A stretch of DNA of 64,000 nt from Lepas anatifera (GCA_034440635.1 JAOTON010001592.1:170001-234000); one strand, 5' to 3'. Positions 1 through 11,287 are shown, counted from the stretch's first letter. The notes: a model not told the origin generated them from the sequence alone. A program made the numbers and translations.

Positions 1-616
1 ATGATCCTTTTGAACCGCGAAATGTGATCTGCCTACTACCACAATACCTTCCAGTCTCCCTCCCCCGATAGAAAATCCTGGGTCCATATACAAGCATTAG
101 GTATTCGGGGTGGCATTTGGTCATGCGTTCACAGAAAATTAGGTACTACGGTGACTGTCCAGTACTCGCAAACAAAACTATATGTAAAAAACTTATACAC
201 TGCTTAAACAAACCATTTTATACCAACCGCCAATGCAAACCTTATATTCACGACGCTAAGGCAATGCCAAGGCAATCCTGATTTTCAGCACCTTGATTTT
301 GAGTTATCTGACGCAGTTCAAAACCAAGATACCGTTCAAAACACAGCTGATAACTTGATATCACTTCTGCTGAAATCAAGTATATTATTTTTATTCTGTA
401 ATACGTAAGTTTCATTGAAGTTGTACTTTTTAATTTTGATTCCCTAAAATTATTTAATAATTATTCAAGTTAAATACAAAAACATACAGAATGCCAAAAT
501 GTAACGTATTTTCCCAGTTTCAGTTACACATTACCGTCGTTCATTAAAGATGCCAAACCAGTGCCATACACTCCCGTATGGAAAATTTAGTTTGACAGGC
601 CACTCTAGGTCAGGTG
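1..616. other. Non-coding, AT-rich left edge
   Basis: No open frame, RNA gene or clear repeat boundary is seen. The sequence is AT-rich single-copy-looking DNA. Just before the MITE that follows there is a run of AGGTCA-like half-sites (about 606-616), also seen many times in the intron of the kringle gene. Confidence 0.5.
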
Positions 617-911
617 CATTGGCGGACGCAGGGGGGGGCATTCCGGCCATGCCCCTATTCAAGCGCTGGGGGGGGCAAACTATGTTTTGCCCCCCCAACG
701 CCGGAAATTTTTTCGAAAAATGTGTTTAAACTAGGTCTGTAGAGCAAAAGACATTCGCTCCCACCCCTCCACAGGAGAGCGATCATGTACTTGGAGAGGT
801 AGCTTATACTAGGTCTGTCGAGCACCCAAATTGTACGACCCACCCCATCCCCCCCATCAAGAGGAGAGGCAGACACGGGTTCCCCCAAACTCGGGTCTTT
901 GTCCGCCCCTG
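617..911. mobile_element. Small hAT-type MITE
   Basis: The stretch begins CATTGGCGGACGCAGGGG and ends in the reverse complement of CAGGGGCGGACAAAG, so the ends are similar but not identical inverted repeats. The flanks are GTCAGGTG (609-616) and GTCAGGAT (912-919), matching at 6 of 8 bases, as expected for an aged 8-bp hAT target duplication. The interior is short and G/C-homopolymer-rich, with no convincing coding capacity. The element is non-autonomous. The diverged ends and TSD make this one of the weaker element calls. Confidence 0.55.
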
Positions 912-975
912 GTCAGGATCAAATAATCACTCAGGACTCCAAATGCTTGGCGCAGGTATCGAGTGCAGTAGCGGC

Positions 976-1890
976 CATAGGCGGATCCAGGATTACCGAT
1001 CAGGGGAAGGGACATGGTCGAGGGGGCCGCCATACGGACCAGGGGCTAACATTTGTGACAGCAAAGCCTATCACTGGATCAGGGCGCCCATTCCCGTCAT
1101 GGGCGCGCCGATGCTCGAATCATGGAGGGAGGGATGGGAAGCGATATGTTCAGGGTAGCACTTTATAAAAAAAAACAGTTGCGATAGTGGAGTAACGGGT
1201 GGCAATTTCGCGATTGTGGAAAGGAAAAAATAGCTCCAGTAGCGTTAGGGGTTTCAAACTAGACAAGATATAGGCGGATCAAAGGGCACTTGCCCCTCCC
1301 CTCCAAACCAAACCCCAGCGTCCCCTGAAATGGTCATCACCCATGGACGGCGGATTCCATTTTCGAGTAGGTGTGCAAGATTTTCGGGAGGGAGGCGCCT
1401 TTCTCACCATGGGGGTACCTCCATCCCCAGGGGACACAGCACCTCGGCCCCTAAGGGACACCCACTTAGGCTATCCAGAGGGGCGCCTTTTTCTCTCCTT
1501 GGGCGTCTATTTGCTCTTCACGGGGTGGCATTGATGTCAGGGGCACCACTCATATGTGAAAGTGTTCTAATTTCACAAGAGGGTCTTACCTCTTGAGGTA
1601 GGCGTTGTTTGGGCCTGATTTTCTCCCCACCGGCCCAGGCGCCTACCAAATCCGGTGGGGCGCCGCCCAAGTTCGGGGAGAACACCTCTCCGAACCAAGC
1701 CCAAATCAGGTGTGCAAGAAGATAGAAAAAGAAGAAGACTTTTACACAACCTCAGGATGAGCAAATTTCAGGATGTCAGGATGAGCAAATGCACACCATG
1801 CCCCCCCGAAATCCGCCGTCCCTGTCATCACCCCATAAAATGTCACTTCCAACCCCACCTCCTGGATGCGCGTATCGGCGCCCCAGGATA
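976..1890. repeat. Degraded GC-rich repeat with CATAGGCGGATCCAGG-type end
   Basis: At 976 the sequence CATAGGCGGATCCAGG starts a repeat whose relatives lie at 42072-42260 and, reversed, at 31500-31734. A second related start (ATAGGCGGATCAAAGGG) lies at about 1271. At 1605-1715 there is an inverted repeat (GCCTGATTTT pairing with AAATCAGG across a GC-rich loop). No clean TSD was found, so the element limits are approximate. The short open frames here are not convincing genes. Confidence 0.45.
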
Positions 1891-2087
1891 GAATTTGGCG
1901 CCCACCTGATTGGTTGTGCTGCCAAAAGTGGCAGAGCTCTCCCCTGGTCCGGAGGGCACCCGCCCCTACTGTGCACCACTCCCTCCCCTCTCCGATTGGA
2001 AATCCGGGACTTGCACTTGAGCCGAAGTGCATCAGCGGTTTCAAAAATTTGGTTGCGGCGCCAACCTCTGCTGTTTACTCTGCAGGC

Positions 2088-2095
2088 TATATATA
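2088..2095 (+). promoter_or_regulatory. Possible TATA box upstream of the kringle gene
   Basis: TATATATA lies 400 bp upstream of the splice acceptor that opens the large coding exon. It could drive a short 5' non-coding exon that splices to 2497. No transcript evidence is available, and AT-rich matches are common, so this is only a candidate. Confidence 0.25.
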
Positions 2096-2480
2096 GCTCA
2101 GGAAGCGGAGAAGCCCTAAAACACTAGCACATAACAATGCTTTCGAATGCACTTTTCTCCAATCACTTCAGCTTTGAATAACTTAGCACAGTCTCCATAA
2201 CTAAAAGTCTAGTCAAACGAGTGGCACGAGGAGCCAAAAACCATATACAACCTGGAATTCTAGGGCCTTGTATGCCACTAGAGTTCGTCAGCTTTTATCT
2301 CGTAACTTGTCTGTTTAAAGATTCTTCAAATGCTCTGGTTAAAAAGCAGGTTAAAAAGTGTCTTGGGAAAGTTATATCCGGTCTGGCTCTACAATGTCCT
2401 ACGCCGTGAAAGTATTTGGATTGTTTGAATAATCTTTAGGATCATACTCTCTAATAGAGTACATAACGGGTGCTTGCGTC

Positions 2481-2496
2481 ATTCCCTTTTCCGCAG
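2481..2496 (+). promoter_or_regulatory. Splice acceptor opening the kringle exon
   Basis: A pyrimidine tract ending in CCGCAG (2491-2496) is a good 3' splice site. It places the exon start at 2497 and makes the ATG at 2536 the first methionine in the exon. The ATG at 2470 lies upstream of this acceptor and is probably intronic. Confidence 0.65.
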
Positions 2497-2535
2497 CGTA
2501 TCAGGCTTGTCCGAGGGAGTTTGAAAATTAACAAT

Positions 2536-5500
2536 ATGCTTTTCCATGACCAACGAGCCAGAATTATAGCTAGAGTGACAATCTTGTTGTCGTTGGTGGT
2601 GCGGCTAGATGAGTGCGTGGAAGAAGTTAATGCCGATTGGTCAATGGAGACTACGACACTGCTCAACAATCTCCGGAGCGACTACTCCGATGCAGTGTCT
2701 CCTGCATTTCACGCCAGGGACTGTGTATTTTCCAACAAGGGCTATGACTACCGCGGAATCCGTCATCAGGCTCTAGGCGAGGTACCATGCAGCTCCTGGT
2801 CCATTGGCAAGGACGTCGGCGACTTAAGGGCCAACCCTGGCCTGCTCCACCGGCAGAGTTTGATAGACGGTCCTGTGGGGGCCCAAGGCTACTGCCGTGT
2901 TCCACTGAACCGGGGACTGGGGCTCTCCTGTTTTCCGTTCTGGCCGAGTCGCGCGGCAGCCTGCTCCCACGAGCCGCCGCCGTTCTGCGATGGCGTCCGC
3001 TCGGCACAGTGCCGCTTCACAGGCAATGGCCAGGAGTACCAGGGTCAGCTCAGCCGCTCCCAGACCGGCCGCCAGTGCATGCCTTGGAGGCAGGCGTACG
3101 AGCATGTCAAACAGCTGATCGGAAGTCAGATTAAACACTTGCCTTTTTCTGACACCATGAACGGACTGCACCGACATTTTCCGGAGCTGCGTGAGCACAT
3201 GTACAAAAAATACGTGAGTCCAAGCGTATGGTGGTCGAAAGTGAGTCACAACCACTGCCGAAACTGGTACCCCTGGTCCAAAAATGGTCGCGACAATGGT
3301 CCTTACTGTTTTGTGAAGAGCGATAACGTGAAGAGCGGAGAGCAGCCCATCATAACCGTAGAGTCGTGTGATGTGCCCTTCTGCGACGACCGGCCCACAC
3401 AGTGCACATATATAACGCGTGGCAGCAATGGCCGCTTCGATTTCTACATACCACTGCCGTTTGAGTCCTCCACAGATGACAACGTTGTTCGTCTCTCGAT
3501 CCGATCTTGGACCATTGAGTATCCAGTGCACGCACGCTTCAAGTTCGTCGACACAACTAGCCTGGTACAGCGAGGCTATTTCTTCTACATCGGGCCGCTC
3601 GATAATGTAGCTTCCCGTATTCATCCCATGACGCAGATGGGCAAGTTTATAAAGTGGCGCCAGTACTCTCCAAATAAAACGATGGCAGTCGAGTGGCGTA
3701 ACATCTACTTCCGATTCGACGGCCGAGCACGCTCGGTGGAGTTTGGCGATGTGCTGGACACGGGCGTGCTGGAACCAGTGCTGCAGTTTGGCGACATCCA
3801 GTTTGTCTCTCCCAGCTACATGTCCTTTGCTGCCAGCTGGGAGGCCACGCCCGCCTGCCCGCACACTGTTCTGCGTATGATGTACAAAATGAATCACTAT
3901 TTCGAAACTTTCTGGACAAATGTCTGGGATTTCTCTTATGATTGGGCAACTGGCGACCGCGAGGTCATGGCATTTGAAACACCATCTGAAGTTCCCAAAA
4001 AACGCAATAAAACATCCTCTCGACGCCCCGTTAGCTCTCTGGTATTTCAGTTTGCAGCACCCATACAAAGACTGTCAGTTTAATTATGTGCGTTCGCGTC
4101 TAATGGTGCACGTGCCACACATGTGCGACTCGTGCAGAGAGATCACGTTGGATGGTCACGCCTTTGTCCTTCACAAAATCGAGCGACGTGCGGGCTCACC
4201 AGACGCTGCGCCCGAGTACGAGATCACGTTCACCCTGCGCAGCCTGCTGATCCACTACGGCTCGCCGCGACTTATGCTGCTTCACCAGGCGGGCACGTTT
4301 CCGCAGTGGACGAGAGAGGCTGGGCGAGTACCCTACGACGATGAGTTGGAGTGGGATTTTGAGGCACGATGGAGCAAGCACAATAACCCGGATACACCAC
4401 CTGGGCTGAGATATTATGAAAATGTTGACATGTTTGGAAATGTTGACTTTCATCTGGCGGATTCAAATTACTTGATAGACTTCGAGGTGGACGTCAGCGG
4501 TGAACCGGAGCTGGTTCTGTGGCACCTGAACGATGACCTCACCACGAATTCTCGAGAGGATGGCTATACTTCCAGCAAGTTCATGATGCGAAACACTACC
4601 TACTTCCAAATCAACCAGGAAATGGTCGGTGCGGAGAACGAAACGAATACGCCTCTGATGCGGAAAAGGCTGAAACGGGCTTTTGTGCCGAATTTGCTGG
4701 AGAATAAGCCCTACAAAATACGCGTCGATCGGAAAGGCTTCAAACTGGTATTTTTAGACACCGCAAATAACAAGGAAATTGAGCTTTTAAAGTATGCATA
4801 CCCACCCATTGAAGAGGTAAACGATATAAAAGTGCAACGTAGTAAGAAAAGATTCCCGTATCCGTACCAGAAAAACGTGGACCGCGTCTCGCGCTATTTT
4901 GGCATTACTTACGCTCCTATGTTCAACAAAGGTCGACAGGCCTTTTACACGGTGCACTGCATCCCCCGGTCACGACTCCATATTCCTCAGTACCCAGACT
5001 GTGTTCTCACCCACGATGACCCCAAATTTGCTGGGCAATGGTCACTCACGAAGCATGGCCTGCGCTGCGCTCGCTGGGATGATCCTTTGGTTCAAGACTA
5101 TAGCAGCCAAAACGTCAAAAATCTGCTTGACAAAAAGCTTCTTCAGTCCGACAAGTTTGACAAGAAATATCTAGATATCAAAAAGAATGGATTCAAAGCT
5201 TACAAGGAAATGCAAAATGAGTGCAGAGAAATATTCAGGGACGAAGGCGTGATCGGATATCACTTCAATAGCATGGATGGTATCCTGGAGCTGCAGACGC
5301 TGGCAAAAAACAAAGACAACTATCCTGACGGCAGCATCAGCTCAGCCGGAAACAACTGTCGCAACCTCGGCAGCAGCAGCCAAACGGGACCCTTCTGTTT
5401 CGCGTACACCGCGCTAATGGGCACCAAGTACCCGTTTTTGTGGCCGGTGCCCGACCCGTGCGAGGTGCCGCGCTGCCACTTCAGCCGGTGCCGGGGCACC

Positions 5501-7556
5501 CTGGCCGGCCACGAGTACCGCGGCAGCACTGACGTCGACGCCCTGGGCCGCGCCTGCGTCAGCTGGACCCGAGAGCGCATCGACAAATACTATGGGAACG
5601 CCAACTCACCGGGCGCGGCTGACCGGCTGAGCGCGCTGCTCGACGAGGTGGGCGACACCTCGCGCTGCGCCAACTTCGTCATCGAGCCAAGCGGTGCCGA
5701 TGTGGGTGCAATCGAGTGTTTGACCGGCGACAAGAGGCGGCCGCGGGCGCCCTGTCACGTACCGATATGTCAGATGGGAGGCTGCACCGTTCTGGTGGCG
5801 TTCGACTCCACCGCAGATCGGCAGAACTACCTGCGCGTGCTGGGATCCGATCCGAAGATGCTGTCGTTCGGCCTGCGCCATATGAGCCTGTCAGTGGAGC
5901 AGGACGGTCAGCTGGCTCTGGAGTTCACTGACGTACCGTCCAACTCCGCCTTCCGGGGAGTCACTCATCGTCGACATTGGTTTCCGCGTCGAGATACGCT
6001 ACAAAGCTAAAGAAGATCGCCATCATACTGTCTTGGCCTATAAGACCTTCCCAAACCTGATACGCGTGTTAGGCTTGCAGTACATCTGGATTGGCATTGA
6101 CAAGGACGAAATACGCTTCGGAAAGGATAAAGATTTTCGAAATCCACTTCTGTCGGCCACAGTAGAACGCAAGCCTAAGGATACCTCGGACGTGTTTCAT
6201 TTCATCAGTCTGAAGAGTGAAGATGTGATGGCAGTGGATTGGGGATGTAAGCAGCGCTGTCCTGTCTGGTACCTCACGTCTCCTTCCCGGCTGTATGAGC
6301 ACTGGATCTCTCCACAGACGACGGAGCCTGACCGGTGGCACTTCAGCTTGCGAGTCAGTGTACGGTGGACCGACGACTTTGCACCGTCAGAAGGAGGCTG
6401 CGAGGGTCGAAGACGACGCAAGGGCGGCGTACACCTCGTCTTCACTGAGAGCGCGTTCGGACTAACGGCAGCCTCTGAAATGCACATCGACATCATGCAG
6501 GGCAGCGCTGGTACCATGACGCTGGTGCATTTGAAGTCCGGTGCTCAGGGGCGCCCGAAACAGCTAAAGAACCCCGGCCAGTTCAGAGGCCCCAATAACG
6601 ACTGCGGCGAATGCTGGACTAGCTACGACATCAACTACGACGCAAGTAAGAAACACGGCACAGTCAGTTGGCAGCTGGTCTCCGCCGCTGACGGCCGAGA
6701 GATCGCCCGTGTAGACATAAGAGACTACGCGAACCGCAAGAGCGCCTTCCTACCGACCGCGTACCACGCCGCCGCCGCGCGAGACTGTCAGGTGCCAGCC
6801 AACGTGGTGTTTAACTGTACGCCTCCAGAGGCATTCGCAGTGGAGCGCGTGGACGGCGGGTGGGAGGAGTGGTCACCGTGGGAGTGCAGCACCCCCTGCG
6901 ATGGCGGCTTTGGCACACGAGACCGACACTGCCGTGCTCCACCGCCAAACTTCTGGGGCGACTTTTTGCGACGGAGACGCCTTCGAGATCGGTGTCTGCA
7001 ACGACTTCAAGTGCGGCGAGTTTAACCCGGACATGAAGGACCGTCTGCGGGAGCAGCTGCGGAGCAGCGATGCTGTCACACTGGTGCGCTACACCGGCGG
7101 CGGCGTCCGGCTCCTCTGCTCAAACACTGTCGCCAACATGGCCCGCGACGCCATGCCCGGCCTCGAGACCCAGTGGTACTTCAACCGGACAACAGTCGAC
7201 TTCTCTCGGTGGCTGGACATGAGCGGAGGCGATATCTATCTGAACAAGCTAACCACAGCCGACACCGGGGTGTATATATGCAACCTGCGCACGCCAGCGC
7301 CCGTGCGTGACGAAGCCACCGCGCAGGTGACGGCCGTGGTGGTGCGCTCCACAGAGCCCACAATGCGTGTGCGCGAGGGCGAGCGACTGGAATTCTCCTG
7401 TCACATCGACATGGTGGGTCTGGTGTACAGCGACCTCTCGCAACGCTGGCTCCACGACGGACGGGTGCACCAGGACTTCGGCATCACGTCCCCCGACGCC
7501 ACCAACCTGTTCTCGGAGCCTGCCGAAAGAAGCTCACCGGCGTCTGGGAGTGCCAG
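2536..7556 (+). CDS. Multi-kringle/TSP1/Ig membrane protein, main exon (with four frame breaks)
   Basis: Encodes about 1,673 residues of a secreted or cell-surface ectodomain. The first 30 residues contain a hydrophobic stretch (ARVTILLSLVV) consistent with a signal peptide. Four six-cysteine kringles follow: K1 2722-2988, K2 3010-3384, K3 5000-5476, K4 5489-5770. Each shows the family pattern, such as NHCRN and CDVPFC in K2. Beta-rich modules of unknown family follow each kringle pair. A TSP1 repeat (WEEWSPWECS) spans about 6852-7020. Ig domain 1 is about 7074-7340 (DTGVYIC) and Ig domain 2 starts near 7350. The reading frame shifts at an A6 run (3997-4002), a G4 run (5955-5958) and a T5 run (6963-6967), each fitting one extra base, and once between about 7509 and 7526, fitting one missing base. 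The exon ends at the CAG before donor GTGAGA at 7557. The domains imply extracellular binding; no ligand or catalytic role can be read. A recent pseudogene is possible, but conserved domains across every break favour sequence errors. Confidence 0.85.
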
Positions 7557-7841
7557 GTGAGATAAACAGTGTTGAAACGCTGCTTCAAAACACCGAAAAA
7601 AACCCATGTTCAGAAAACGCTCTTGAAGCGGGATAAAAGCAACCCACTCTTGCAACAAAGTGCCAAGCAGTCTCGTCCCACAGGGGCCATCGATGGCCCC
7701 CTAAATGTTTTCCCAGAATAGCAAAAAAAAAAAAATGGCGAGGCGCAGCACTACGGTTGAAGAGTCTACCTCTCACCCCATCATTTTCCCACAATCCCTA
7801 ATATTTTTACCCCGGGCCACACTAGGTCAGGTCGCCAGGCC

Positions 7842-7857
7842 AGGTCATACAAGGTCA
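7842..7857 (+). promoter_or_regulatory. AGGTCA direct repeat, 4-base spacing (DR4)
   Basis: AGGTCA-TACA-AGGTCA is a perfect DR4 of the nuclear-receptor half-site. Further half-sites lie at 7832 and 7987. DR4-type elements are known to bind receptor heterodimers. Here it may be functional or simply part of a dispersed repeat. Confidence 0.4.
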
Positions 7858-8279
7858 CCTCACTTCAGCTTTTGAGCTCTATCATAGCTACATTTCAAAG
7901 CCGATCGATTCGAAACTTCCTACACTTGATGACCCCTCCAGGGTCTACAAAATGCATATCCGGGATTTTTCGATTCGGTGACCTGAGGTCAGTTCACGAG
8001 TTGATCTCTCCCACAGAAAAAGCATGGAGAAAATCTCTCATGATGTCAAAATCACAAAAAATGATTGCAAATGCTCACATTTCTCAGAAAGCAATCTCTG
8101 CCACCCTTTAACGGATTCCAGGTCCTTTGACTTCTCTTAAGTCATTACAGGTAACCAGGGGTAAGACGACAACTTTTGGCCTAATTAAGCTAGAGCACTG
8201 AAAAAAGTCAACGTGTTTGTCTTGTCACTGGCTTGCATTTCATCTATCGCAAGTTCACTTTATGGCCTTCCGTGATCTC

Positions 8280-8295
8280 AGGTCATGCTAGGTCA
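8280..8295 (+). promoter_or_regulatory. Second AGGTCA DR4
   Basis: AGGTCA-TGCT-AGGTCA is a second perfect DR4 in the same intron, followed by single AGGTCA sites near 8307 and 8478. Confidence 0.4.
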
Positions 8296-8789
8296 AGAGG
8301 TGCCCTCTGAAGGTCAAACCACTGGCGGGAAGTGATTATGTTCCACATAGAGCCCGACATTTTTCTATACAATTTACTTTACCAGACTTTAATAGCTGTA
8401 GTGGCATGAGAGCTATGCCCAGGAAACTTTACATATTTTAGTGGAAATGGCCTATCGTGACGCGAATTGACTTCTGGAGGTCAAACCATTGATCTGAGCG
8501 CTTAAACATATGAAGGCAACACTTGCTGAATTTCCAACGCTTTTTGCAGATTGGCACCAACTCCCATGTTTTCGGAGTTAGAGGGGCATCGATGGCCCTC
8601 CCTCGTGGGGTAAAGGTGGTTCCGGACCGCTGGTGGGGCACGGGTCAATGTGCTGACACATCCAGCACGCTAGGAAGCAAGTTCAGACTTTTACAGCACA
8701 TGGAGCTCTCTGGGAATATGTGAAGAGTCAGCTATTCTCTTCGGCAGTCTTTTATCGCTTGCAGTTGGTCGCCACGAAGTGCGTGCAGC

Positions 8790-9068
8790 CAGGGGCGTAG
8801 CCAAGGAGGGGGCAGGGACAGTCGCCCCTGCCTGAGCGCCCGAAGGGCCCCTTGAGGACACGAGCCGCGCGAAGCGCGGCTCGCCCACACTATGCTTTGT
8901 GGCCAAATTTTGCATTTTATACCCGACAGGGCCCTCTTAAGCCCTCCTCAGCGCTGTATTCTGTAACAAGCAGGGCCCTTTTTACCCATCAGGACCCTTT
9001 TGGCGCTGTTGCAAGGGCCCTTTTCGGGGCGCCGCCCCTCCCTGAGCGAAATCCTTGCTACGCCCCTG
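8790..9068. mobile_element. hAT-type MITE in intron
   Basis: The left end is CAGGGGCGTAGCCAAGGA and the right end is the inverse of CAGGGGCGTAGCAAGGA. The flanks CGTGCAGC (8782-8789) and CGTGCAGG (9069-9076) match at 7 of 8 bases. The element is 279 bp and non-coding, with repeated GGGCCCTTTT-like internal motifs. An 8-bp TSD with CA-starting termini is typical of hAT. Confidence 0.8.
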
Positions 9069-10552
9069 CGTGCAGGCCAGCTTGGGTTTGAGTCAGTAGC
9101 GGCCCCAGTGCGTTCGTCTGTATCGGTCTGTGCAGGTCAACATATGCGTCACTACCGGTAAACAAGCGAGAGGGCTATTCAATCTCAAATCTTCTGCTAG
9201 CAAAGAACTGCCCCTCCTCAAAGCAACAAGTCATCGGACTTGGCCACATTGTTGCTTGTTGCTCCGCGTGGTAACAAAATTTCCCGATTATTTCCCTTTT
9301 CTCCACTAACTAAACATTTCAACGACAGTTTCACTCATATCCAACCTTGTATTTGCCCCACCGATTCAGTCAATACATAGGAACACATTAAACCTCGCCT
9401 CGGTGGGGGTTTTGAACACCCTCCGAATTTTCAGGCGGTAGCGAAAAACGGCGGCGGGAAGTGCCGACGTACTTGCCGAAGCTTACCATTGATCAATTCT
9501 GCAACGTTTCCTTAAATTTTAAGGATGGGTGATCTCAGGTCAGGTTACTAGTGCGGGTCAAATGACCTCATCTCCAGAAAAGTTTAAGATAGCAAAGTAA
9601 AAGCAAAGTGTATCTATCCAATTGAAACTCACATCACATAATAGGCGCACCGAGTGCTACAAATATATTCCGGGACTTTTTTATATCGATGACCTATATC
9701 AAATACGGTTCATGATCTCTCTAATGAAAATACATGAGAAAAACGGGAATTAGGGGAAGGATGGATCTATTTGTGTAGATACAGATTAGAATACCTTCAT
9801 ATTCTCAAAATCATAGTATTCTGGGCTCCTTTCCAGATTTATTTTGCATTTCTTTACCTGTGACCTCTGAGAGGTTATCTGGGGCTACTTAATCAGGTTT
9901 TCCGACTTGGATCAATAACTTTGGAGAAAATGACGATTAAGCTTTTATTTTGGTACCATTACGTTTGGATTGTTATTGTGAATCGATTGATATGCATATT
10001 GACTATGTTAGATCAGATAGTGACCTTGACCTGACCTCAGGTCAGGTCATTTTGTTTTGACCTAGTATAACCATATCATACACCATTCGATTTGCCGTAA
10101 CAAGAGGAAGCGAATAGTACCACTCTAGTCAGACGCTAGAGCCAAAAACTCTACTGTAACATGCCACCTTCTTTGATCTGTCATGGCCTCAATATTGACC
10201 TGAGCCAAAAGAGATAGATTTAGTTTCGTCATGAATTATGAGCTACCCACCAGCATTCGCGTTTTTTTGCCATCCCGCATAGGAGCCGAGTTCGATGGGG
10301 GATGTTTGAAGCCCCCACCAGGGCGAAGGTGGCTTGGAGGCCCACCGGGGCGGATGTTAATGCAGATTTCAAACCAGCAAAGAATGAAGCGCGTCGATAC
10401 TACCTTGCAGAAGCTTGTTAGTTTGCCTCCCCATGCCCTACGATACCCTGCCTTTCGGGGCAGGCGCACTTTTCAGTGCCACTCTGCCATGTCTTTATCG
10501 TCTGGCTAAAATCCGGAAATTTTTGGACAAATAGTGGTAGGAGCAGGTCCCC

Positions 10553-10810
10553 CCTCGTGAGACCGGTGAGACCGTCGGTCTGCGGGAGACGGCTGGTAAC
10601 GGTCTGTGTGAGAGGGCTGATGACAATATATGTGACACCGCTATCGCGGTATAAATGAGTCGGCTGGTGAGACTGTTGGTGAGCCGGCTGTTGACGGTCT
10701 GTACGACACCATTGTTGACGCTCTGTGCGAGACGGCTGTGACGGTCTAAGTGAGACGGCTTGCGACACTCTGTGTGAGGAGGTTAGTGACGGTCTATGTG
10801 AAATAGCTGA
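10553..10810 (+). repeat. Minisatellite next to the splice acceptor
   Basis: Diverged tandem units of roughly 25-35 bp built on GTGAGACGGCTGGTGACGGT-like sequence run almost up to the acceptor at 10828. They carry many GTGAG strings that could act as decoy donor sites. Confidence 0.6.
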
Positions 10811-10828
10811 CGACCTCACGCCGAACAG

Positions 10829-11287
10829 GTGACGGCGGAGGCGCTGAACCTCAGCTGGACCACGGCCTGGCAGAGGGTGGTGGTCAGGCCGCGTCGCACC
10901 TGGCTCACCGACTTCCGCGACTCCATATTCTACCGCAAGCTGTCGGAGCAGCACGGGATGCGACTGTGGCTGACGCTGGCGGCGGTGGTGGGCTGTCTGG
11001 CTCTGTTCTGCGGCGGCTACGCCTGGCTGGCGAGGCGCACCATGCGTCGCGAGGCAGCAGAGGTGGCCCAGTACCTGCGCCGGGGCGACATGGACGAGGA
11101 CGCCGTCCATGCCGCCGGACTCTCCCTGGCCGACATCGTGCCGGACAGCGGCGAGGAAGCCTGGGAGTACGGTGAGGAGGGGGAGGAAGAGCCCCTGTTG
11201 GCGGCGGCAGGGAACCCGTTCGGATCCGACACCTCCGCCTGGGATTCGGGCGATACTGACAGCCTGCCGCCGCCGCCGCCCCTCTGA
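10829..11287 (+). CDS. Multi-kringle/TSP1/Ig membrane protein, last exon (TM and tail)
   Basis: Phase-0 continuation of the exon ending at 7556. The first residues (VTAEALNLSW) finish Ig domain 2. A juxtamembrane segment leads to a transmembrane helix (about 10964-11032, LWLTLAAVVGCLALFC) followed by arginines, giving type I topology. The cytoplasmic tail of about 84 residues is acidic. It holds an acidic dileucine motif (EEEPLL) and an NPF tripeptide, both known endocytic sorting signals, and ends in a proline run before TGA at 11285. The whole protein is estimated at about 1,825 residues after correcting four frame breaks. No kinase or other enzymatic domain is present. Confidence 0.85.
   Translation: MTAEALNLSWTTAWQRVVVRPRRTWLTDFRDSIFYRKLSEQHGMRLWLTLAAVVGCLALFCGGYAWLARRTMRREAAEVAQYLRRGDMDEDAVHAAGLSLADIVPDSGEEAWEYGEEGEEEPLLAAAGNPFGSDTSAWDSGDTDSLPPPPPL

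Larger units (their letters stand above)
7557..10828 (+). other. Intron of the kringle gene
   Basis: Begins GTGAGA and ends CCGAACAG; phase 0. It joins WECQ to VTAE, completing the F-G strands of Ig domain 2. It is 3,272 bp and holds a hAT MITE (8790-9068), a diverged internal duplication (about 7900-8060 and 9610-9745), many AGGTCA half-sites including two DR4 arrangements, and a minisatellite beside the acceptor (about 10553-10810). Confidence 0.85.

Noticed and set aside
2470..2496. ATG at 2470 as the start of the kringle protein
   Set aside because: It lies upstream of a strong splice acceptor ending at 2496; the ATG at 2536 is followed by a better signal-peptide-like stretch.
2824..4068. 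414-codon minus-strand frame
   Set aside because: Antisense shadow of the kringle exon; the plus strand carries the recognisable cysteine pattern and domains.
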